The translations under genes and the position numbers were made by a program. From Calonectria ilicicola (lineage: Eukaryota > Ascomycota > Sordariomycetes > Hypocreales > Nectriaceae), in assembly GCA_020809705.1 (NCBI GenBank), contig CP085826.1, positions 1,798,001-1,862,000 on the forward strand: a stretch of DNA of 64,000 nucleotides, read 5' to 3'. A model generated the notes under the pieces. It searched no databases. It was not told the DNA's origin and saw only the letters and a list, made by a program, of their open reading frames with translations. Shown here piece after piece: positions 44,323 through 56,500 of the stretch. Each line of letters starts with the position of its first letter. Position 1 is the first letter of the stretch.

Positions 44323-47300
44323 CGTGTTCGTTGGCTTTGCTCGACGCTAAAGTCTTTTCGCTGATGTGATGAGCCTGTTCAACACGAGGGCTATTCTTGC
44401 ACATTGTTTACAACGGCAGTTTTTAACTAATTATCACTGGACTATATCTAATTGGTTGTTTTTGACAATCCGATAAACCGAACATCTGTTATCTAGCATT
44501 CAGTTACTCTTTTTCCCGAATCAGAGATTCGCATCCTGATTTACCCTACATAGCAGCAATAGTGTGGCAAATGTCAGATTTCCCGAATATTCGGTTCAAC
44601 TAATGCGACCAAGTTGATCATGTTGATCCCAAGAATTTCGCTTGATCCTGCTGAACTGTGTTGATCCTTCGGAGCAGGGTGCATCTTGAAGGCTGTAAGG
44701 CGTCGGTGATCGCCACAGCATTTAGCAACAATTGGCTCTAGAAATTGAGATCAACAACGAATCTAACAAAAATTACGACAACGCTCGTTTTAGAACGTTA
44801 TTCGTAATTGACATCTAAGAATCATAGGTGGACGTTGTTCTGGGATTAAAAATGGAAGCGAATTTCAGAGATGTCTCAACTACCACCACCTGCATGTTTG
44901 GGACGCAACATATAATTTTCCCAACCTTGGCGCTTGAATGGATGCAGGGCGTGCGATCAGCCAACCCAGCATGCTATGGGCTACCCGTAGGTCTCTGGAC
45001 GCCCACAAGCGTCTGAAATGCGACTCGTCGCAGCCCGTGTGGCAGTGCTGGGGATGTTGGTAACAGGTGCTGGGGCTCCCAGGCTGGGCTTTCTATGCTG
45101 GGCTGAGCTCGCTGCTCCACCACGACTTGGCAATGCTCGGGTGTTCGGCAGAGCGTTCTCTATGTCTATGATCATGATCATGGCCACGCTCAAAGGGGAA
45201 GAGCTTGGCCGACTGATCATGGGTTCCGGATACGTTCGGAAGGATCTGCTGGGAAAGATGCCGTTTTTGAAAAGCGTTCAAAAGGCTATCAAGAGCCGAG
45301 AGATGCAGCCTCTTTTTTTTTTTTTTGCTTGACACCGTTTGTGGGGACATTGGGTGGGAATGGGGAAAAAGATCGCTCAGACGAGTGTAAAACGTTGTTA
45401 GTCACCAGCCCCACGTTGCGACATCAAGGCGTGCTCTGGTTGAGAACGGCCTTGCATGAGCGCAGCCAACACTCTGCCTTGCGACATCACCTGATGTGTA
45501 AGGCTCAGCTGAATGAACCGCATCTGCCTGGATAACCAACATCGACACATCACCAGAGATGAAAGTGCCGCTATTCTTGTATCCTGCTTTACTTGGCATT
45601 AAATTGAGATAATTGAAAGATTTGCTTGTCGATTATCTCCGCGGAATCGTTGCGGGGTAAACAAGGCATGATCCTAGGTGTTGAAGCGTACAGGGCCATT
45701 CTTCCCACGAGAGCTTTCCTTGGCTGCGACAGCTTTACTGGGGGTTTTGCCGTTGATGTAACCCGATTAGTCAAAAATGGGCTCTCCGGTCCTTGGCGCA
45801 TAGTGGCGAGTAAGCCGGCCCTGCCGCAACCAAACAAAACCCTTAGCGAAAAGTGCTGTCGTCGCAGATGTGGCTCAGGAACTTGTTCTCTCGGAGGGGA
45901 GCGAGCGGCGGTCATACCTGATGCCATTAGGGCCAACCGCAGGGCATGGCCATCGGCGTTTATGATGGCTGTGGGGAGCTGTGGATACTGTATGAAGTCA
46001 TGCACAAAGGCTGGGGCAGGGGGGCTAAAACCGTCACAGCGTTTAGTGGGTGGAGCTATGGTGGGGGACAGGAAATGTCAAGGGCGAGGATTTCCAAACA
46101 GGCCGTTTTGTATTTTTTTTCCTCTAGAAGATATGAGATTTTTGGCATGAGTATAGGCTTTGGTAAATAAAATTTGAGTAGAAGTATTGGTGCCTCGCAT
46201 CCAGCAAATTGTATGTTTCTCTTTCGGCCTTTTCCTCCCAGATAAATAAATGTTTCATTTACCAGTTCATAATTACGTATTCCATTTTCCTTGTGAGGAA
46301 GCTTCTGAGACGTGAGGAGATTTTCCCTCCTTCACAGAACCACGAACCAACGGATAGTTGGGTGTTTCGTTCAAGCTATCCCTGTTGAACGACAGAGTAC
46401 TCATATTGTATGGTTTCAAAGGCATTTCAACTGTGAAATTCGTGGACTATTTTTTTAATCCATAGTCTTGTATCAAGTAGAGACCCACGAAAAAAGTAGA
46501 AGTGCTCTCAAGTCTTGAACATGCACGTTCACTGGGGTTTCCCGCCCACAAATCTATCACAACCAATATCAACAAATTTCAGAACTGGGAGTGACGCTTT
46601 GGCAAGGTGCAATTTAAGAAGTGAGATCTATCATTTTTATAAAGGAGCCATGATGAAAGCTTCTCCATTCGCTCTGTTCTAGCCTTGTGGCCCTTTTGGA
46701 TCCTGATCCCAGTTGGTGATCTCAAGGGCCAGCGTGGACCGTGCGATCAAAGTTATCCAGGAAACGAGTGATCCAACACAACTAAACGCCATAAAGAAAT
46801 AAACTATCGGAGCACTGTTTAATATTCAAGATGTGATAATTCCTATTTGTATTATGCATCAACAGATCAGAAATACAAAAGGGGCGTGTGCGAACAAAAG
46901 CAACCGAGGGTCCTTTTCATGTTATTCCCGATGAGTGAACACTGAGCGCGGCCTGAGCACAGGGTCAAAATTTTTTGACTTTGAAGGATCGACAATCGTG
47001 CATACCGAGTGGGAAAAGACCGCATCGGGGGTTGTCAAGACTAGAAACCCCGTGGTACAAGATGTTTGCGTGGGCCGGGAGGTGGGCGGAAGGGCCGTGT
47101 GCGCAGGGATGATTGGCGAAACGCTTCTGTTTCTATCCCAAACACAGCCCTCCTTCGCTTGGCGGTTGTGTGAGCTGGCGCGTCTTGAAACTGCGGTCAG
47201 TGTTGAAAGCTGAGGTGTTCGTATTTGTGATCTATATTGGAACCAACAAGCATACAGGTGAACCAACAGTCAGCACAAGGGATACATGTGATGGAAGAGC

Positions 47301-47815
47301 CAATGCGCACCGAGTCAATGGTTGCAGTGATGAGCATAGGGCTGGCCACTCATTGGGGCAAAAAGAGGCCCTGCTCAGGAGGCTGGCTGGCTGTGGGGAG
47401 CAGAGACGTGGTACGTCATCGAGGCTGTTGGTTGCTGAAACGAAAAGTGGGCTTCAACCCGACGTGGCACAGGGTGCCCCAGCCCGAGGAGCAACCAACA
47501 GAGCCCTACGGCCAGCTGGGAAACGCTATTCGCAGCAGCATGGCACTGGAGTACGGTGCTGGAGTATCCCACTAGAGCATCGCACAGGCGTCTGTCTAAC
47601 CACCTGGAACAGCTTTTTCAGACCCCTGCTGCTGTGCCACTTCTTCGTCACCTCTTGGGCTCCGCCTTGGACATCATGGGACTGCCTAGTTATTCCGAAT
47701 GATGTAAAATTTGCTTTGTCTAGTCGGAGACACAGGAACATATAATGCATTGCTTATCCGCGCCACCACCTGTTTTTGACGGCCCACGACTCTAACAAGA
47801 CATCGGACGACCACC
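44323..47815. other. Gene-poor 3.5 kb region
   Basis: Open frames at 45018-45332, 45626-46150 and 46935-47745 overlap frames on the opposite strand, lack domain motifs and do not splice into a plausible protein. The sequence alternates G/C-rich islands (45000-45130, 47040-47560) with A/T-rich stretches. It may contain decayed insertions; I cannot identify any. Confidence 0.4.
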
Positions 47816-49753
47816 ATGTTTAAACTACTTCTATCCGCGCTTCTAGCGCTGACAGCCACTACGCCGGCACTGGCCGACTATCTCGGCCCTCGATATGTGC
47901 CCCCACGCGACCTGACCAGTAAGACAAGCTATGTTTCTACCAGCTGGGACAACTTCACCTCTACTTTGGACATTATCCTCGCCGAAAGCCAGACTTCAGA
48001 CAATGCCCAGCTCACTGGCTTCAAGAACCTTACCTTTTCCCTGGGCATGTTCTCGCTCTACGATGAGGAAGCCTGCACTCAGCTACAGTACCACCATGCT
48101 TCAAACCTCACACGCAATGCCACATATGGAACCAAGAGCGTCGATGGTGACAGCATTTATCGCATCGCTAGCGTGACCAAGGTCTTTTCCATTTATGCTG
48201 CCCTGCTCACCCTGGATGAGTCGGATTGGAACCGCCCCTTGACCGAGTTCTTCCCTGAGCTCGCCGATGCAGCCAAAGAAGCCACCAAAGATGGCACCCT
48301 TCACGTACAATGGGACAAGATCACTCCCATTGGCCTTGCTTCCCAGATCAGCGGTGTCCCCCGAGATATCTTCCCGTTTGCTGCCGGCGAGTTGGCCACC
48401 ATTACCCTCGACTTCACTGCCCTGGGCTTTCCACCCTTGGACCCGACCAAGGACGCTTATCTGTCTACCGTCCCATGCCTGGACGCTACCGACACCCAAT
48501 GCGTCGAGAACCAGCAGAACTATCTTAACTCCGCCAAAAATCGCCCTCCAACCTTTGCTCCCTGGTCCTCCCCAGCGTATGCCAACACCGGCTTCATCCT
48601 GTTTGGGCAGGTGCTGGAGAACGTTACGGGCAAGTCTATCGACAAAATCTTTTCCGAGACCATTTTTGAGCCCCTCGGAATGAACGACTCCAGCTCCAGC
48701 AACAGCTCGCTAACAGAGGATGCACTGAAGCGCTCCGTCATCCCTGGCGAGACTCTGTCGCTATTCACCACCGACTACAGCATCACCAAGTCCTCTGGCG
48801 GCATCTTCTCCACCATCAACGACCTCTCAAAGGCTGGCCTCAGCATTCTCAACAGCACCCTTCTTTCTCCAGACGTTACTCGCAAGTGGATGAAGCCGCG
48901 ATCTCACACGGCCCGCCTTGAGGCCTCGGTTGGAGCTCCCTGGGAAATTATCCGCTACACGGACCCCGACACCAACGTCGTGACTGACATCTACACAAAG
49001 TCTGGCGAAGGCACGCTGCACAGCGGTTGGTTGGTTGTAATTCCAGACTTTGACGTCGGTTTCAGCATCCTTGCGGGCTCGACCGATTCTACGCGCTCGG
49101 CCTTTACAGGGATGATTGGCGACCTACTGATTGAGACCATCATGCCTGCGCTCTCGAAACAGGCCAGGGCCGAGGCCGAGCGTAACTTTGCTGGAAAATA
49201 TGTCTCCACCGCGAATGGCCTCAATTCCTCCATTGTCATTTCTGTGAACGCGACAGAAGGTGCTGCGCCAGGCTTGATCCTAACCAGTTTCATCAGCAAC
49301 GGCACCGACATGCTCAATCTTCCTGCAATTTACAGCGGATACATCAACACCCGTCTTGTCTCGACCATCATCGACCGCGAGAATTCCAAGGTGGCCTTGC
49401 GAGCTGTCTCATCACTGGATGCTCCCAACCAACCTTCTGGTTGGCTCTCGGCTCTTACCACGACTGATTGGATCGACGCCGGCGCCATCACGTACGGCGG
49501 CTATGATTTGAACCTTTACATTTTTGACATTGACGAGAATGGCAAGGCTACTTCAGCTAACCCCACTGCGTTCCGCGTCGACCTCAAGAAGGACGGCAAC
49601 TACACAGTTCCCTCCCAGACTTCGTCTGACTCCACGCCAACATCTACACCTTCACAACAAGGGCAGGCAACTGGTGCAGCTAGGGGCATGGGCTCATTAT
49701 TGGATGCGCGCGCAGTGTGTCTAGCGATGGTTGTGTTTGCTTTGATGATCTAG
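47816..49753 (+). CDS. Secreted, probably GPI-anchored beta-lactamase/transpeptidase-fold protein
   Basis: A single exon of 645 aa. A signal peptide (residues 1-20, cleavage after ALA) is followed by a serine beta-lactamase-like domain: SxxK as SVTK (IASVTKVFSIYAALLTLDE, about residue 123), Tyr-x-Asn as YANTGFILFGQVLE, and LHSGWLVV in the place of the third motif, where a KTG-type triad is replaced by HSG. About fifteen N-x-S/T sequons are present. The C-terminus is Ser/Thr/Gln-rich and ends in a hydrophobic stretch (VCLAMVVFALMI), a typical GPI-attachment signal. Fungal members of this fold act as esterases or hydrolases; some sit in secondary-metabolite clusters. Reaction unknown. The ATG at 47816 (ACCATGT) is the natural start. 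Confidence 0.85.
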   Translation: MFKLLLSALLALTATTPALADYLGPRYVPPRDLTSKTSYVSTSWDNFTSTLDIILAESQTSDNAQLTGFKNLTFSLGMFSLYDEEACTQLQYHHASNLTRNATYGTKSVDGDSIYRIASVTKVFSIYAALLTLDESDWNRPLTEFFPELADAAKEATKDGTLHVQWDKITPIGLASQISGVPRDIFPFAAGELATITLDFTALGFPPLDPTKDAYLSTVPCLDATDTQCVENQQNYLNSAKNRPPTFAPWSSPAYANTGFILFGQVLENVTGKSIDKIFSETIFEPLGMNDSSSSNSSLTEDALKRSVIPGETLSLFTTDYSITKSSGGIFSTINDLSKAGLSILNSTLLSPDVTRKWMKPRSHTARLEASVGAPWEIIRYTDPDTNVVTDIYTKSGEGTLHSGWLVVIPDFDVGFSILAGSTDSTRSAFTGMIGDLLIETIMPALSKQARAEAERNFAGKYVSTANGLNSSIVISVNATEGAAPGLILTSFISNGTDMLNLPAIYSGYINTRLVSTIIDRENSKVALRAVSSLDAPNQPSGWLSALTTTDWIDAGAITYGGYDLNLYIFDIDENGKATSANPTAFRVDLKKDGNYTVPSQTSSDSTPTSTPSQQGQATGAARGMGSLLDARAVCLAMVVFALMI

Positions 49754-50017
49754 ATTAATGAGTTTTGACGGCCGTAATACGTAATGTAATGAGTTATGAC
49801 TTGGATGGAATAAATGATGAATCAGTTCAAAATATACTTCTCTACTAAATATGACCCTGTGAGACTTGCGTACCGATGCTACATTGGTCAAAGCGATAAA
49901 AAACGGGCTACCAATTCGAAGATTTGCCATACGAGTCAAACCAACGAGGCATCATCCGGTGGGCTCCGGCACAACCCAGATGCTCTTTGTTCAATTTACC
50001 ACCGATAAAATAAATTA
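49754..50017. other. Intergenic 3' of beta-lactamase-fold gene
   Basis: No gene is seen; A/T-rich near 49995-50017, where repeat R2 copy 2 begins. Confidence 0.35.
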
Positions 50018-50125
50018 GGGATTTAGTATTTTCTTTGAACTGTCTTAGGATTTCCTAGAAAATCCCTACCTAAATAGTTTGATGTGTGCACCTAGCAAAA
50101 TGCATGTGTGCACGCAGTAAGACTC
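50018..50125 (+). repeat. Dispersed repeat family R2, copy 2
   Basis: The longest copy: GGGATTTAGTATTTTCTTTG, ACTGTCTTAGGATTTCC, TAAATAGTTTGATGTGTGCA and a second GTGTGCACGCAGTAAGACT block. About 80 bp are shared with the reverse complement of 57325-57405, and the last 45 bp with 21-63. Confidence 0.65.
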
Positions 50126-51458
50126 TAAAATAATAGCCGTGTCATCGCAAGTACAGACTCATGAAAACAACACCGCAATCATTAAATTCCTCTACTTGTG
50201 ACAGAGTCTTCGTCTGATTTAATGGTGCCATCGGCGCTTGCAGGGTCTACTCCTTCAACCAAAGTGCTGGACAGGAGTAGACGTTCTTGAGCACTCAGAC
50301 CCCCAGAAACGATTGCAGATATAACATCGATCACCAATAGATTGCTCGAGACTCTGGTAGGTTGGATGATGAGCTGAAATACGAGATGCCTAGGCTTTAG
50401 TTAGACCATCTTCCGTCTGGAGGCTATTTTGAAATTGGAGGCAGAGCATTGTTGTGATGCGGTTGAGGTAGCTGCTACCTGTCGCCACTTTAATGCGCTA
50501 TGTTTGAGGGCCGCTGAGAGAATAGGACGATAGAATAAAAGAAATGGAATGGGTTGAAAATGGCCGTGGGCTTTACGAGTATCATGTTGTAATCGACTCT
50601 TCATCCTTTTCTAGGACTTTCGCCCCCAATAGGCATAAGGTGGCGAAGCTTGTGTCAATAGGTTTTGATTGGTTCGGGACGCGCTGCTCCATGGCTGGGT
50701 GCTTCGTCTCGAACATGAACGGTTCAAGGAAGCTGTAAGCATGACGGAGATCACAGAGGTGAGTGGATTCCACTTCTTATCTTAATCAATCTGCACCGCA
50801 CTTGGCGACACTAGTGGCACAAGACCATCGGGTGAGGCGTCTCAGCCACCTTGTTGCGTTATCAACGCCTTAAACAGTGACAGATTTGGGGGGCGCGATC
50901 ACAAGCAAGATCCGCCATGCTGTGAGGGGGCTGTGGGGGGCTCCAGGGTCCAGTAGACAGCTCAAAAATGGCCCACGCGGCATTTGTTCAGACGACTAGC
51001 TCCGGCACTAAGATGGCCACTGAACCAAGCATAATCCCCGTGACAGACTCTCAAGACCCCCCCTTTCACCAGGCAATTGCTTTTGATTCAAGAAGGCCGA
51101 ATCCCGTGATGTCGGGATCCATCGGAGCCTAATCGGTATTCCCATAGTTATCAATCAGCACTGCCCTAACCATCTAGACCTATTTGAGACAACCACCCCC
51201 TCCGGGTAAATGTACCCCGCCAGTCCAGCGTGACAACCGTTGTGAAAATCCCCGACCCAAGACATCCCATGTCACCTGCATGTAAGCCGTGTCAGTTGGA
51301 CCGTTGCACCGAGTGTCGTAAGTTGACAGCGGGACCGCCCGATAAAAATACGACGCGAACCCTTATTTCTCGGAAACCCAACTCTATTTTGTCTCCTCCA
51401 AGTTTCCGGTCATGAATATTGCGACTGCTGTAGATTTTGCAGCAAGATCTCGTGGAAC
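50126..51458. other. Intergenic, no gene seen
   Basis: 1.3 kb upstream of the oxidoreductase gene. Frames at 50401-50773 and 51230-51489 lie on both strands over each other and have no signature. Confidence 0.4.
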
Positions 51459-53345
51459 ATGTCGCTACTTGGGGATGGGCTGAAGCCAATAAAGCCGAGG
51501 CAGCGGGTGAACGAATGGACCCTAAAAGTAATGGCCGCTGCCATTTTGGGCTTGATACTCGTCTTCGCCGTGTTACATTGGGGCAATGCTATTGCCGCCA
51601 GATATCGATTTTCATCCTCGCGAGTCCTGCGGCGGCTGCCAGGGTTTCGGGTTGGAGTCAGACTCGTTCGGTACAGAAATCGCCAACATCTTGAGGCAAA
51701 TATGTACTAATTTGCTATCCTAAGAGCATGTAAAAGCTATGCTATCCAAACAGCCAAATGGTTCCCTTCCATGGGACACGCCGCCCTAGTCTTCGCGTAT
51801 CTCATCCTCAACGCCTTTTTATGCGTCACCAACGTTACTCTGGAAAAGCTTAGCAACCCCGCTGCAAGATTTGGATGGTATGTAATAGTCAGATTCTATG
51901 TATCAGCGATTAACTGTTGAATCTGTAGGGTGTGCGCTGGTAACATAACCCTCGCCGTCCTTTTGGGCATGAGAAATACCCCGCTAGGTCCTCTCACAGC
52001 AAATCCATACAACCACCTCAACACCTTTCATCGAGTTGTTGGATACACTGCGATCGTGCAAGTACTCTTGCACACTTTTTTCTACATCTTACGATTTGGT
52101 TACAAGAACAGATGGGATATTTTTATCCGCAGTCCTAACTTGGAAGGAATTATCTCAGCTGTCGGCATGCTGGTCCTGTTGTTCGGACTCCTTCGGAATC
52201 GCGGATACGAAGCATTTTACATCAGTCATATTTTGGGGTCTATTGTGACGATACTATTTGCTGGGCTTCATCGACCAAATTGGAGACAAAAACTCCCCAT
52301 CATCATGATTGTTGCAGCCATCTTGTGGGGCATCGACCGCCTCATCCGACTCATAAACTTGTTGTGGAACTTTTACAAAAACGAAGCCAGTGTTTACGCA
52401 TTACCCAACCGTGGAATCAAGATGGTTTTCAAGAAGCCTCTGAAGGGATTTAAACCAGGGACACACGGTTTTATCTGGGTCCCTAGAATTAGGGCTTTCC
52501 AAAGCCACCCGTTCACCGTGGTGTCTAACACGCCCTCAGGTGTAGAAATGGTTTTCAAGACTCGGGCAGGCTTCACCAAGAACCTCGCCAATTATGCCGC
52601 ACTGAATTCTGGTAGAGCTGTGAGATCTTCCATCGAGGGGCCGTATGGATCGATTCCGAATCTTAATCACTACGATAGAGTCATCCTCATTGCGGGCGGA
52701 AGTGGAGCAGCCTACACATTTGGCCTGGCAAACACCTTTCTCTCAAAACTGGAGCCGGATTCTCATCAACATATGAATTTTTTCTGGACAGTAAGAAACA
52801 AAGGTGAGTTCTTGGGTTGAGGGTTGAGTTGTATATATTCTGATGTTGTCATAGAAAATCTAACCTGGTTTGCGAACCACCTGGATGAGTTAAGCAGCCA
52901 CCCGTCCAAAATTACAGTGGCTCTGCACGTTACCGGACAATCGCACCTCAATTTACCGTACCACGACTCAACTCCGGGTACAAGTACTCCAGCATTAATA
53001 GCTTCAGGCGACTTTGTGCCGCAAATAGGACAAAACGGGGCAGTGGAGCCATTGCAACGACTCGCGTTGGAGCCAAGATTCTCTTGGCCTAGCATTGATG
53101 GGCAAATTCAACACGAGGCGGCTGATTCTACAGATTTGGATAGTCTTTTTGATATCAGGTATGAGAGGTTGGTGGTTAGAGAAGCAATCAGTGGGGCGAT
53201 GCAGTCTGCTGACAGCCATGGACGAGTACTGATCGCCGTCTGTGGCCCTGAGACACTAATGAGGGATGTGAGGGTTGCGGCTGGAAGCTGCATGCTCGGT
53301 GATGGACCCAGCTTAGATTTGCATTGTGAGAATTTTGACTGGTGA
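51459..53345 (+). CDS. Ferric-reductase/NADPH-oxidase-type transmembrane oxidoreductase
   Basis: Four exons: 51459-51670, 51725-51877, 51929-52803 and 52855-53345; 576 aa, all introns 51-54 bp and in phase. Two bis-heme helices carry His pairs with 13 intervening residues: H156/H170 (FHRVVGYTAIVQVLLH) and SHILGSIVTILFAGLH. The FAD-binding HPFT is in AFQSHPFTVVSN, the NAD(P) site is LIAGGSGAAYTFG, and VCGPETL lies near the end. The C-terminus ends in Phe-Asp-Trp, as expected for the family. It transfers electrons from cytosolic NADPH across the membrane to ferric or cupric ions; the specific acceptor is unknown. The stop is only 225 bp before the start of the SbcD-SbcC fusion gene in the same orientation. 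Confidence 0.9.
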
Positions 53346-53569
53346 GTATATTGAATGTAGACTACACTCCCGTTTGGTTTCAATAGACGTGCCACACGTT
53401 GGCAAATGCATGATGACGTACAAAGCTTCATAAATTTTGCACAAGCGCGTATGCAATGTAACACGGCGAATAGTGCAACGATTAGTTCTTCAACTCCAAA
53501 TCCCGGATTCCAGATCCTAACAATCCCCGTCTGCGGCATCATTCCTTTCCCCCTTCGACTCCATGAGCC

Positions 53570-56500
53570 ATGCGAGGGCCGTCGGCTGCAAAGCTGCGAT
53601 GGCTTCTCTGCAGCGACATTCACTTCAATCACAGCGAACTGGACCGGGTGCGACAGACTGGAGAGTGGATCGTCGCGGAGGCGGAGCGGCACCAAGTCAA
53701 GCGGGCGGTGGTGTGTGGCGACTTGTTAACGAGCCGCACGAAGCAGGACTCGCATGTTCTGTCCGAGTGTTTCAATTTTGTCAACCGTCTCATTGACGTT
53801 GTGCCACAAGTTCATATATTGCTTGGCAACCACGATCTTTCCCACCGCCATGAATACCAAGCCACAGCCCTCAATGCCTTCAATAGCAAGCGGTTAGCCG
53901 AGTACGTGACACTGCATAGCAATGTCACTCACCAAGAATGGGACGGTCGGCGCGTTTTGCTGCTGCCGTTTCGCGAGGAGCAGCATGAGCTGGTCGAGGC
54001 TGTTGCCGCGATGAGCCCTGACGAGGCTAGTAAAACGGTTGCCTTTGCTCATCTAGCCATCCACAAGGCCATCACACAGCGCTATAAAGTTCACCCTGGC
54101 ACTGAAAGACCTCGCACAGCAAGCTCCACCACACACCTCGGCCTCACAGGCCCAGATCGATTCGCGTCGCTAGCCCGAACGTTCACGGGGCATTTTCACA
54201 GCCACCAGACCATTCACCAGCGAAATTCCAGCCGCAGCAATGATCCTCTACGAGGCAGCATTACGTACCTTGGTTCGCCTTTGCAACTGACCTGGGCCGA
54301 TCTCTGGGACGAGCAACGGGGCGTCGTTTTATTCGACCCCGAAACTCTTGAACACGAAATGCTTATCAACCCGCATGCAGTCGCATACACAACTGTTAAA
54401 GTGCAGGAGGTCCTCAACGGTAAGGTCAACGAGGGCGCCGTAGCGGGCAAGAATGTCATGCTTCTGGGAAACCTTACCCGCCCTACCTACAATACAGCTC
54501 GTGATAAACTTCTCTCTCTAGGCGTCCGTGGCGTAAGGGAATGGAGTCACACAAATCTTACCTTGCGTGCCGACCGCTCTTCACTCAGCGATTTCGGCGC
54601 ATCCGTACCAGCAAGTGACATTGCCGTCCAACTCTTGGAGGAACCCGCCAAGGATGAGGTAGATCCTAACCTAATAACCGAAGACGATTCAGGCGACCCA
54701 CTCTCCACACGACTCGATCTCACTGCAGAAGCTCGGAAATATGTCGAACGGCTAGATTTAGACGAGCTTCTTCAGTCGCAACGAGATGAGTTAGTGCGGG
54801 TTGGCCAGCGAATCATTCAAATCTCCCCCAAGATTGCAGACCAGGATGACGAACTGGAGTTGGACTATCGGGATTTCCTCGATGGGTCATCTAACACTCC
54901 TACTACGAAGACCGCCGCTGAGTTGCCAGAATCCTCAACCTCTGTTTTCGTCGCCGAGCCCCGCACTCTCACAATCACCAATTTCCTTGGCGTACATGGT
55001 ACAATCTCCATTGACTTTACGCGAGACTTTCCCCGTGGATTGACTTTCTTAATTGGCAAAAATGGCTCTGGCAAGAGCACAATCGTTGAAGCCATGGTGT
55101 GGTGTCAGTTCGGGTCTTGCATTCGCAAAGGGCTATTGGCTGATGACGTTGTGAATGACAAGGCGGGCAAGAATTGCTCCGTATCACTAGAGTTCGCCAA
55201 CGGATACACTATTTCACGATACCGAAAACATAAGACGCATAAAGGTCGCGTCGTCGTTACGTTACATGGTGAACCGAAACTGCAACTCGAACGCCCAACC
55301 AAACGTGCAACGCAATTAGCCATCGATGAGCTGCTCGGTACAGACCTTAAGACGTATTTGAAGACGGTAGTACTCAGCCATGAGAGTGCAGCCAGCTTTC
55401 TAACTTCGAGGCCGTCAGAGCAACGCAGCCAGATTGAGGCATCGCTCGGGCTTTCCGTGCTAGACCAGTGCAGGAGTATGTCCAAGTCGCTACTCAGTAG
55501 CATCGACGACGACATTCGCGAAGTAAAGAGTAATTTAGAGGGCATGATAAATAGTAAGCAAGATATTGAACAACGGCTCGAATATCTGTGCCGGAAACAA
55601 AAGGAGGCTGAAAAGCATGCGGCATCTCTAAAGGTGGCCATTCAGAGTCACACAGCTGTTGGATTACGCACTGATGATCAAGAAAATTGTGGTGAAGATC
55701 ACGCACGTTTCGGGGATGATCATCCGGAGTTCAACTCAAGCATAGTACAGCGCGTAAAACACCGTTCGGTCGCAAGCAAGGGACCAGAGGATTCGCAGAG
55801 GTTGATCAGCGCAGAGGAGCTTTGTCTCAGCCTGCGAAGTAAGGTCTCAACGTTGCAAGGTCACGCATCCAGTGAGGAAGAGAATATAAAACGGCTGGAA
55901 AACTCTTTGATCCGAATCCAAGGGCGGAAATGCACCGCATCGAAGCCGTGGCTTGTCCAGCTACAGCAACAGCTCTATCAAAAGCTTGAGTCTCTGACCG
56001 CGACTAGCCCATCAGGCTTGCGCAAAACTTTACACGTGGTGAATGCCTCCGTTCTCCACTTCTGCTTGACGGTTGTGAAGCGTCTCTTGTCCATACGCAA
56101 TTTTCCAGCGCACGGCTCCCAGGGAGCCAGCGCTCAAGACCATGATCAAGAAGCAGCCGCAAATGACCTCCGCAATGACATAAAGAAAGGAAAATCACGT
56201 TTGGAAAGACTAAAGAACGATTCAGCCAGATTCACAGCCCTGGAAAAGCTTGCCGCCAGCCACGCCGCCATGGTCAAGGAGGAACTCAAGCAGGCGAGTG
56301 AAGCTACAGAGGTATACGAGGCCGTGCAGCATCAGATCATGCTCAAACAACACGAAGCCGCCACTTATAAAGACTTGATCGAAAAAGATCAATCACCTCT
56401 TCACTCCAAACGCTTAGAATGTGAAAGGCTAGCTACCCAGCTTCGAGAGCTCACCGCCGATCGCGAGCTCTTTGCCTTTTGGCATTCTGCTCTGGCAAAG

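Noticed and set aside
45626..46150. 174-aa frame in the gene-poor region
   Set aside because: An opposite-strand frame of similar length overlaps it; composition looks non-coding and Cys/Gly/Arg-rich by chance.
46935..47745. Cluster of overlapping frames before the beta-lactamase-fold gene
   Set aside because: Several phases and both strands open at once in G/C-rich DNA; no family signature.
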